A stretch of DNA of 22,610 bases, from NCBI GenBank assembly GCA_002391105.1, contig DGRT01000162.1:1-22610 (forward strand), in the 5' to 3' direction. This stretch comes from Lachnospiraceae bacterium UBA4381. Lineage in GTDB: Bacteria; Bacillota; Clostridia; Lachnospirales; Lachnospiraceae. The position numbers and the translations under genes are program-made. Below the pieces are notes generated by a model. The model searched no databases, was not told the origin of the DNA, and saw only the letters and a list, made by a program, of their open reading frames with translations. This document shows positions 14,825 through 21,366 of this stretch, one piece after another (the first letter of the stretch is position 1; the number at the start of each line of letters is the position of its first letter).

Positions 14825-14873
14825 GTTATAAACAAATGTTAACAGAGCATTTGTATTTTTAACGAATGTTAGC
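14825..14873 (-). promoter_or_regulatory. Candidate autoregulatory region of the DtxR-family gene
   Basis: A minus-strand TATAAC (14830-14825) is a possible -10 box. Just upstream is a 7-bp inverted repeat, ACAAATG (14832) and CATTTGT (14854). AACRAATGTTARC occurs twice in direct orientation (14831-14843 and 14861-14873), exactly 30 bp apart, which puts the copies on one face of the helix. They may bind the regulator itself or another protein. Confidence 0.35.
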
Positions 14874-14903
14874 ATAATTTAACCAAAAAGGCAAGCATTT
14901 CTA

Positions 14904-14959
14904 TTGACAAAGGAGATAAAAAATAGTAATATAGCAATTGGTTAGAACAAACTAACTAA
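14904..14959 (+). promoter_or_regulatory. Near-consensus promoter with DtxR-box-like palindrome at the start site
   Basis: TTGACA (14904-14909), a 17-base spacer and TAATAT (14927-14932) make one of the best promoters in the window, and no protein gene follows on this strand. At 14938-14959, over the expected start site, TTGGTTAG and CTAACTAA form a palindrome with one mismatch and a 6-base centre. The half-site TTAGTTAG resembles the DtxR/IdeR box TTAGGTTAG. The DtxR-family gene lies 157 bases away, on the other strand. Confidence 0.6.
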
Positions 14960-15018
14960 TGATAAACTCCTTTGATACTGAATTGCCCCATTTAACCCGT
15001 GGGGCAATTCTTTATTTT
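14939..15018 (+). ncRNA. Predicted metal-regulated small RNA of about 80 nt
   Basis: Transcription from the promoter above would give about 80 bases ending in a strong intrinsic terminator: GAATTGCCCC (14980-14989) paired with GGGGCAATTC (15001-15010), 11-base loop, then TTTATTTT. The unpaired middle carries AAACTCCTTTGAT, whose CTCCTTT is the complement of a Shine-Dalgarno AAAGGAG. The anti-Shine-Dalgarno segment, terminator and metal-box-like operator are what a Firmicutes iron-sparing RNA such as FsrA would show. An ATG at 14959 opens 34 codons but has no ribosome site. The 3' end overlaps the last bases of the acyl carrier protein gene on the other strand. No expression evidence is available. 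Confidence 0.5.
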
Positions 15019-15253
15019 ACTCCTCTACTCCCAGCTCCTTCAGAATACGAACCAGATCCTCGATAGTCTTTATCTCTTCTTCTCTGTCTTCCGGCATCTC
15101 GATATTGAATTCCTCCTCAAGAGCCATGACCAGTTCATATAATTCAAGTGAATCCACAGCCAGATCATCCTTAAAGGATGTTTCCAGTGTGATATCCTGC
15201 GGCTGTACTGATAAATAGTCTATAAGTATCTCAGTTATTTTATCAAAAATCAT
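15017..15253 (-). CDS. acpP: Acyl carrier protein
   Basis: A 78-residue carrier protein. The motif DLAVDSLELYELVMALEEEF contains S35, which should receive 4'-phosphopantetheine; the acidic helix II that follows is typical. The start is ATG 15253, six bases after GAGG; a GTG four codons upstream overlaps that site. The usual family motif is DSLDxVEL, and LYEL here is a small departure. It is not next to fatty-acid synthesis genes: on one side is the predicted small RNA, on the other the exporter operon. It could be a second carrier protein for a specialised pathway, or the main one at an unusual site; the sequence does not tell. Confidence 0.9.
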   Translation of the reverse strand: MIFDKITEILIDYLSVQPQDITLETSFKDDLAVDSLELYELVMALEEEFNIEMPEDREEEIKTIEDLVRILKELGVEE

Positions 15254-15343
15254 ATTCCACCTCACCTATTAATATCTTAATATTTTACTCCTAAGCACTA
15301 GTACACAGATTTCAAATTATTTATATCCTGACTAATGACATAA

Positions 15344-15390
15344 ATAATACAGTAAAAGAGAATCGCAGGCAATCCTTTTTACTGTATTAT
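15344..15390 (-). terminator. Long inverted repeat after the exporter operon
   Basis: A perfect 14-bp stem (ATAATACAGTAAAA and its complement at 15377-15390) with a 19-base loop lies 33 bases past the permease stop. The minus strand continues TTATGTCATT, so the U-tract is poor. The AT-rich stem and large loop are unusual for a simple terminator; it may protect the mRNA end. Confidence 0.5.
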
Positions 15391-15422
15391 CTTTAAGCAT
15401 TATTTAATTACGAAATATCTTA

Positions 15423-16739
15423 TTATTCATACCTCAGGGCATCGATAGGTGAAAGTCTTGCAGCCCTTCTTGCAGGGTATAGTCCAAAGACGATTCCAAC
15501 AAGAGTTGAAAACAGGAAGGAAATAATTATCATCATTACAGGAGGGCTTACATTTACCGATAAGAAACTGAAGTCCTCTAATCTTGACACTATAAACTTG
15601 GCTACAAGTGCAATTATTCCACCATTTAACAGTCCCAGAAGTATTCCCATTATACCACCGATAGCACATATAAGCACTGATTCAACCAGAAACTGTGACT
15701 CAATAACCTTATTCTTAGCTCCAAGCGCTTTTCTTATACCTATCTCCTTAGTTCTCTCAACAACAGAAACCAGCATGATGTTCATTACACCAATACCACC
15801 AACTATAAGTGATATAGCAGCAATTATGGATATAACGATGGTAACAACATCAAGCACACGACTTATCATTTTAAGCTGCTGTTCCAGACTCTGTATGAGC
15901 AGGAAGTAACTGCTCGAAGGTTCCTTCATAGATTCAAAGTATTTCGTTATATTATCCATAAGAGTCTTACTGTCAACACCACTCGCCGCATTAATATATA
16001 ATACATCATTTTTCTGATAAGCCTCCGGTGTTCCCATAAGCTCCCAGGCATATGAGATCGGGATGATAGCATCCGTCACCTTTTCCTTATCCGAAACCTT
16101 TGCCTGTCCGGTAAGACTCGACTGCTTCTCAGAAAGCTTATATACACCTATTATATAAGCAGAAGCTATGTAAGAATTTCCGGAATTATCTGTTACGTCA
16201 AATTCCACTCTCGTTCCTATGGGATTGGATACATCGCCGAGAGCATACTTCACGAAATTATCAGATACAACACACACCTTCCTATGTTCGAAGCTGTCCT
16301 GATACTCTATGTCACGTCCCAATAAAATATCATACTTATTAGTTTCTGTATATCCTTCAGACTGTCCTACAAGGTTAACCATCTTTTCTTCATCGCCATA
16401 ATGATACACTCCTGCCCCCGGATAAGCATCCAGAAGTACTGAGCTTACCTGTCCGCCAAATGCTTCTTTGAATTTATATGTTGTCTCCAGATCAAATCTG
16501 CAAGGCTCCAACTCATTCGCATCTTCCTCAGAAGTCGCAATCCACATCATTGCAAGCTGATTAGTGCTCATCATATCCGAATAGGTTCCGGATATAGTCT
16601 GCCTAAGTGAAGAACCAAGTGTTGATATGGTAATAACCGCACTGATACCAATAATTATACCCAGCATAGTCAGTATAGAACGCATCTTATTAGATCTGAC
16701 ACAGGACCAGGCGAGGCGGAGATTCTCTGTAAAGTTCAT
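15423..16739 (-). CDS. MacB-type ABC transporter permease
   Basis: A 438-residue permease of the MacB/FtsX superfamily. One membrane segment (about 19-41) is followed by a large extracytoplasmic domain (about 42-290) and three C-terminal segments (about 293-318, 346-375 and 402-421). The FtsX-domain core VVERTKEIGIRKALGAK and the ending PARRAARLSPIDALRYE are typical. Such permeases use mechanotransmission rather than a substrate channel, driving export with a periplasmic or extracellular adaptor. The ATG overlaps the ATPase stop as TGATG, with GGAGGGG seven bases upstream, so translation is probably coupled. Substrate unknown: peptides, lipids or antimicrobials are possible. Confidence 0.93.
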   Translation of the reverse strand: MNFTENLRLAWSCVRSNKMRSILTMLGIIIGISAVITISTLGSSLRQTISGTYSDMMSTNQLAMMWIATSEEDANELEPCRFDLETTYKFKEAFGGQVSSVLLDAYPGAGVYHYGDEEKMVNLVGQSEGYTETNKYDILLGRDIEYQDSFEHRKVCVVSDNFVKYALGDVSNPIGTRVEFDVTDNSGNSYIASAYIIGVYKLSEKQSSLTGQAKVSDKEKVTDAIIPISYAWELMGTPEAYQKNDVLYINAASGVDSKTLMDNITKYFESMKEPSSSYFLLIQSLEQQLKMISRVLDVVTIVISIIAAISLIVGGIGVMNIMLVSVVERTKEIGIRKALGAKNKVIESQFLVESVLICAIGGIMGILLGLLNGGIIALVAKFIVSRLEDFSFLSVNVSPPVMMIIISFLFSTLVGIVFGLYPARRAARLSPIDALRYE

Positions 16740-17449
16740 CAGTTTTCCCCTCCTCTCGCTATATTATTCTTATCACTTACTATATATCCATCGCTTATAG
16801 TTATTATCCTGTCAGTCTCCTGCGCCAGTTCCTTACTATGCGTGATAAGCACGATGGTTTTGTGCTGCTCCTTATGCAGCTTATGAAATATATCCATTAT
16901 GAGATGTCCTGTCTTGGAATCGAGTGCACCGGTCGGCTCATCCGCAAGGATAATAGAAGGTTCACATGCAAGTGCTCTGGCTATGGCAACTCTCTGATTC
17001 TGACCTCCCGAAAGCTCATTTGCTTTATGCTTATATCTGTCTCCCATGCCTACCATTTCCAGCAGATTCATGGCTTTTTCTCTTCTTTCGCTTCTTGACA
17101 CTCCCGCATACATGAGAGGTACTTCAACATTTTCCACTGCTGTAATACGGGGAATCATATATGCACTCTGGAATACGAAGCCTATTTCCTTATTTCTGAT
17201 CTCACTAAGACGGTCATCATCCAATTCGGATATATCCTCTCCTGCGAGGAAATAATTACCGGAGGTTGGTCTGTCCAAAGCACCGATAATGTTCATCATG
17301 GTTGATTTACCTGAACCGGACTCGCCTACTATCGCAACAAATTCGCCATTATCAACAGTAAGATCTATATCATGAAGTATATGCAGCTCATTTTCCATAC
17401 CTTCATAGTATTTCTTATTGATGTGCTGCATTTCAATTACATTATTCAT
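16739..17449 (-). CDS. ABC transporter ATP-binding protein (MacB/LolD type)
   Basis: A 236-residue ATPase with Walker A GESGSGKS (42-49), Q-loop Q94, signature LSGGQ (146-150), Walker B IILADEP (166-172) and switch H204. The pattern of GALDRPTSG after Walker A and ADEPTGALDSKTG after Walker B is that of the LolD/MacB/FtsE group. The ATG at 17449 is preferred: an ATG four codons upstream sits directly on the AAAGGA ribosome site, whereas the chosen start is 11 bases from it. It forms a three-gene operon with the adaptor gene upstream (15-base gap) and the permease downstream (1-base overlap). Confidence 0.93.
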   Translation of the reverse strand: MNNVIEMQHINKKYYEGMENELHILHDIDLTVDNGEFVAIVGESGSGKSTMMNIIGALDRPTSGNYFLAGEDISELDDDRLSEIRNKEIGFVFQSAYMIPRITAVENVEVPLMYAGVSRSERREKAMNLLEMVGMGDRYKHKANELSGGQNQRVAIARALACEPSIILADEPTGALDSKTGHLIMDIFHKLHKEQHKTIVLITHSKELAQETDRIITISDGYIVSDKNNIARGGEN

Positions 17450-17464
17450 AAATGCCCACATCCT

Positions 17465-18976
17465 TTACTCTGTTATAGTTATTATTCCATTTTCTGTTAC
17501 TGTATTAGGATAGCAGATTACCTTATCTCCTTCTTCAAGATCAGTATCTGTGATTTCCGTGTAGTAATCGCCACTCATTCCCTTTTCAACATATTTTCTG
17601 GTAACCGTGTACATACCATTTGAGACTTCCTCGGCAATATATACATAGTCTCCTTCGGCATCACTAAGAATAGCTGTATATGGAACGGCATTAACGTTGA
17701 GCTCCTCTCCGGTTGATATACGTCCCTTCAGCTTCATTCCCAGCAGAATGTTATTATTCTCAGTAACACTGATCTTAGCTCCAAATGTGTTATCCCCAGC
17801 CACACCATTGGCTGTCGGAGCACCTGCTGTAGCAAACAGGTTAACCTTGCTGACAACACCCTTTCCGGTTACATTTTCAAGTGAAGAACTGGAAAGCTCA
17901 ACATTCATACCTTCTTTTACACTGAAGATATCCTTTTCCTTTATATCCACATTGATCTCAAGCTTCTCATCATCCTGAATGGTCATCAGTGCTCCGGTTG
18001 GAACTGCTCCCTCTACAGCACTGATAGAAGTCACGATACCACTGGTCTGAGCTATGATAACCGTATCTCCCTTCATTTCATACAGATCAGCAAGCTGAGT
18101 TGCAGTCGCTGAATATGAAGGACTGTTACTAATCTCCGTCATATCAACACTGTCCTTTACAGACTGATAGCTGTTTGCTGCTGTAGCAGCCGTATCAGAA
18201 TAAGAGCTTATAGCCTGATCATAGGCATACTGCTTTACATACCATACCTCAGTAGCTGCATCAAGAGCAGCTTTCGTAGCCGATACAGTAGGATCACTTT
18301 CTATGGCATCTGTACTTGTTGCATATTCAGAAGCCTTGTTCCATGCAGAATTATATTCATCCAGCTTCTCATAGTAATCTGTATCAGCATCATCAAATGC
18401 TTTCTTTGCTTCGCTGATAGTCCTGCTAGCAGCGTCCATGGTCTGATTCTTAGAGGTAGCTGCACTACTCAGATTATGTCTTGCAGTTTCCAGCTCCTTA
18501 GCCTTAATCCTCTCCGCATCTGAAGCCTGAGCCTCCAAATCCTCGATTTTCTCCTGAATATCATCAGAATCTATAACGCAGAGAACATCACCCTTCTTCA
18601 CATGGTCACCCACTTCAACCTTAATCTCCTCAACCGGATATTGAAGATCTGTTATTACATTTTCAACCTCCTGGGTTTCTACCACACCGGTTACATCTAT
18701 ATAGGCAGACATATCCTTCTTGCCATATTCCTCAACTACAGTCCCAGCCCCAAGAGCTGACTGTACATTTTCCATAGCATTTTTGTAAGCTCGATATACA
18801 AAAGCAATACCGCCGGCTACCAGAAGAAGAATAGCTGCGACAATAGCTATAACCACTCCCGGTTTTACTTTCTTTTTCTTCTTCCCCTTTTTACCATACA
18901 GTTCATCCCATGTCGGTTTTTTTGCCGGAGTTTCCTTTACCTCTGATGTAGATGATTCCATGTTGTTACTTTCCAT
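17465..18976 (-). CDS. HlyD/MacA-type adaptor (membrane fusion protein) of the exporter
   Basis: A 503-residue adaptor. Residues 1-37 are cytoplasmic and end in a Lys-rich run; 38-62 form the membrane anchor. A lipoyl-like half-domain (VDVTGVVETQEV... to VKKGDVLCVIDSDD, about 92-139) precedes a long coiled-coil hairpin (about 140-310, rich in Ala, Lys and Asp), then the second lipoyl half (GIVTSISAVEGAVPTG) and beta-barrel parts. This is the order of MacA, YknX and related proteins. In Gram-positives the adaptor works with the ATPase and permease encoded just downstream. AAAGGAAAGGAAA directly precedes the ATG. The upstream region has candidate response-regulator sites. Confidence 0.9.
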   Translation of the reverse strand: MESNNMESSTSEVKETPAKKPTWDELYGKKGKKKKKVKPGVVIAIVAAILLLVAGGIAFVYRAYKNAMENVQSALGAGTVVEEYGKKDMSAYIDVTGVVETQEVENVITDLQYPVEEIKVEVGDHVKKGDVLCVIDSDDIQEKIEDLEAQASDAERIKAKELETARHNLSSAATSKNQTMDAASRTISEAKKAFDDADTDYYEKLDEYNSAWNKASEYATSTDAIESDPTVSATKAALDAATEVWYVKQYAYDQAISSYSDTAATAANSYQSVKDSVDMTEISNSPSYSATATQLADLYEMKGDTVIIAQTSGIVTSISAVEGAVPTGALMTIQDDEKLEINVDIKEKDIFSVKEGMNVELSSSSLENVTGKGVVSKVNLFATAGAPTANGVAGDNTFGAKISVTENNNILLGMKLKGRISTGEELNVNAVPYTAILSDAEGDYVYIAEEVSNGMYTVTRKYVEKGMSGDYYTEITDTDLEEGDKVICYPNTVTENGIITITE

Positions 18977-19607
18977 TTTCCTTTCCTTTCTGTTAATGGT
19001 AATTTTTTTCCTTCACCTCTGGAGCCGTTTGCCCGGAAGCCTTCCATAAAACGCACCTTAACGCATATCAAGGAAACCTTCTGAGCCCGACGCCTTAGTT
19101 ATGATAACATAGAGACTATGTTCAATCTATATATAAAACTTAAATATTTCCTTAAATTTACCTTAATTTTTCGGCATCATGTAATATTTTGTCGCGAAAT
19201 GTATCAAATATGATGCCAAAAGCAGACCAACGAATAAATCAGATTAGCTATACTAACACTCAGAGTCTTTATTACAAAACAATGCACCAGCTAATAGAAA
19301 TGCATATTTATGCCAAAATACGGCAAATGACAGTCCTTAAAACCTAATTACTATTTTATTAGTATGATTATATTTTGCTTTTGCAAACCAGCTCTTTTAG
19401 TTTGCTCATCATATCCATTGTTGCCATATTGGGCATTTTAAATATAGTCTTTTTATCGACTATAGGAATTTATAAATATCCTTTTATTATTTACATATAA
19501 AAGAAAACCAATTTTAAGGATATAACATTTTTCAAGACAGCAATTTTTGATAACACTATAGAACCTTTTTAGTAACCGCAGCATTTTTTACATCTCGAGG
19601 TTTAATG
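18977..19607. other. AT-rich non-coding region with several inverted repeats
   Basis: I see no supported gene in these 631 bases. Apart from the exporter promoter there are inverted repeats at 19173-19217 (perfect GGCATCAT/ATGATGCC arms, 29-base centre with further pairing) and 19443-19464 (TATAGTC/GACTATA, 8-base loop). GCAAAC/GTTTGC lies near 19383-19405. The right half is markedly AT-rich, as in promoter regions, and should hold the promoter of the XRE gene, but no clear -35/-10 pair stands out. Confidence 0.6.
19128..19166 (-). promoter_or_regulatory. Promoter of the exporter operon with TTAAGG direct repeats
   Basis: On the minus strand TTAAGG (19166-19161), TTAAGG (19155-19150) and TTAAGT (19143-19138) stand 11 and 12 bp apart. 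The second overlaps a poor -35 (TTTAAG, 19156-19151), which is 17 bases from TATATA (19133-19128). Hexamers at about one-turn spacing over a weak -35 are typical of activation by an OmpR-family response regulator. No two-component genes lie in the window. The predicted leader is about 145 bases. Confidence 0.45.
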
Positions 19608-19826
19608 ATGATTAGTTATGATCCATTTTGGAAAACTCTTAGCCGTTCACCCGAAAGCACTTATACACTTATCTACAGATATCACATATCCAGTTCCACT
19701 ATTCAAAAGCTTCGCAATAACACCCCGATGAATACCACAACCATAAATGATCTGTGCAGGATATTGCACTGTGCAGTAGAGAATATACTTCGCTATGAAC
19801 AAAGCGAGGAGGACCAGCCTCTATGA
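19608..19826 (+). CDS. Small XRE/Cro-type helix-turn-helix regulator
   Basis: A 72-residue DNA-binding protein of the short Cro/CI-like class. It begins MISYDPFWKTL and has the pattern STYTLIYRYHISSSTIQKLRNN (first and recognition helices) followed by TTTINDLCRILHCAVENILRY, typical of stand-alone XRE regulators common in Clostridia. Two adjacent ATG codons are possible; the second (19608) is seven bases from GAGG and gives the usual family N-terminus. It faces the converging proA gene and has a long AT-rich upstream region. Its targets are unknown; it is too small to carry a ligand domain. Confidence 0.85.
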   Translation: MISYDPFWKTLSRSPESTYTLIYRYHISSSTIQKLRNNTPMNTTTINDLCRILHCAVENILRYEQSEEDQPL

Positions 19827-19880
19827 AACCAGCCCTCCCACTATTATTCAATACTATTCACTGTTATCAGAATATAACCA

Positions 19881-21239
19881 TCAATCAATATCTTTAAAAT
19901 GAAAGCTCTTCTCTCCATTTGCGTATTCACCAACCGTCTGTCCCCGACCGGAAAGCATATACTTATAGGTAACCAGACCATCCAGTCCAACAGGTCCTCT
20001 GGCATGAATCTTGCTGGTACTGATTCCCACCTCAGCACCAAAGCCATACCTGAAGCCATCCGCAAATCTTGTGGAGCAATTTCTATATACTCCCGCCGAA
20101 TCAACCAGTTGCATGAACCTTCCGGCATTTACATCACTGCTTGTTATGATACAGTCTGTATGATGTGAACCATGCTGATTGATAAAGTCCGCCGCTTCCT
20201 CCACACTGCCTACAAACTTGGCTGAAATAACAGGCGCCAGATACTCTTTGAACTCCGAATCATCAATTGTTTCATACTTCAGCTTCTCCGGAACCTGATC
20301 AGGAGCATATATCTCCTCCGTATCTGACTGTGATTCACGCTCATAGTATTTATCAACAAGCTCTGTCACCTCCGCAGTTCCTCTCAGCTTGATACCATTT
20401 TCAGCAAGAGCAGAAACAAGTAACGGAATAAAATTATCCTTAATCAGTTGATTTCTATTAATAAGCAGGGTTTCTACCGCATTGCATGCTGCAGTATATT
20501 GAAGCTTTGCATCCAGAATTATCTTTATGGCAGTTTCAAAATCCGCCCACTCATCTACATATATATGGCAGATGCCATCAGCATGTCCCATGACCGGAAT
20601 ATGAGTATTGTCCATGATATATCTGACAAATGCATTTGAGCCTCTTGGAATAAGGAGATCAACCAGTCCTTCACATTTCAGAAGCTCATCGATTTCATTG
20701 TGCTGTTCTACAGCCAGCATACATCCTTCAGGAAATCCGGCTTCCAGAACCGCATTATAAATGATACTGAACAGGATACGGTTTGTATTTGTTGTTTCTT
20801 TTCCACCCTTAAGCACCGGACAGTTACCACTTCTGATACAAAGAGTTGATATCTGAACAAGAGCATCCGGTCTTGCCTCGAAGATTATCCCGATCACACC
20901 GATAGGACATGTAATACGCTTCAATATGAGGTCCTCATCCAGTTCCCTGTTCAGAGTGATTCTGCCTATAGGATCCTCCAGCGTAATCAGTTGTTCGATT
21001 CCGGCTACTACGTCACGAAGCTTACCCTCATCAAACTTGAGTCTCTTGACTATTGCCTCCGCTACTCCATTTTCAGCAGCATAATCAAGATCCTTTCTGT
21101 TTTCAGCAAATATTTCGTCTTTCTTGTCCTGAAGAGCCTCTGCCACAAGCTTCAGCGCTTCACATCTTTTCTCGTTACTAAGCGCTGCTACAAGCGGAGC
21201 AACACTCTTCATTTTCCTAACTTCATCTCTTACAACCAT
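19881..21239 (-). CDS. proA: Gamma-glutamyl phosphate reductase ProA
   Basis: ProA reduces gamma-glutamyl phosphate with NADPH to glutamate semialdehyde, the second step of proline synthesis. The 452-residue protein has the aldehyde-dehydrogenase fold: IFEARPDALVQI and GNCPVLKGGKET for cofactor binding, YTAACNAVETLL with catalytic C252, and the C-terminal signature FGAEVGISTSKIHARGPVGL. It is longer than E. coli ProA (417) because of an acidic stretch around residues 300-335. ATG 21239 follows GGGGGA at four bases; an in-frame ATG 30 bases upstream (21269) has no ribosome site, although the two starts are similar in sequence. The usual proB partner is absent from both sides. Confidence 0.95.
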   Translation of the reverse strand: MVVRDEVRKMKSVAPLVAALSNEKRCEALKLVAEALQDKKDEIFAENRKDLDYAAENGVAEAIVKRLKFDEGKLRDVVAGIEQLITLEDPIGRITLNRELDEDLILKRITCPIGVIGIIFEARPDALVQISTLCIRSGNCPVLKGGKETTNTNRILFSIIYNAVLEAGFPEGCMLAVEQHNEIDELLKCEGLVDLLIPRGSNAFVRYIMDNTHIPVMGHADGICHIYVDEWADFETAIKIILDAKLQYTAACNAVETLLINRNQLIKDNFIPLLVSALAENGIKLRGTAEVTELVDKYYERESQSDTEEIYAPDQVPEKLKYETIDDSEFKEYLAPVISAKFVGSVEEAADFINQHGSHHTDCIITSSDVNAGRFMQLVDSAGVYRNCSTRFADGFRYGFGAEVGISTSKIHARGPVGLDGLVTYKYMLSGRGQTVGEYANGEKSFHFKDID

Positions 21240-21366
21240 ATTATCCCCCGCTCTATCTCTTAAAACCATCCATTTATAAAATCCATAGCTTCTCCGAATA
21301 TCTGAGGTTCATATAAAATACTAATGATGTCGGTATCAAAAACAGCTTTGGACACCATATGACATA

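Noticed and set aside
14959..15063. 34-codon open frame inside the predicted small RNA
   Set aside because: There is no Shine-Dalgarno sequence and the frame runs through the terminator stem into the antisense of the acyl carrier protein gene.
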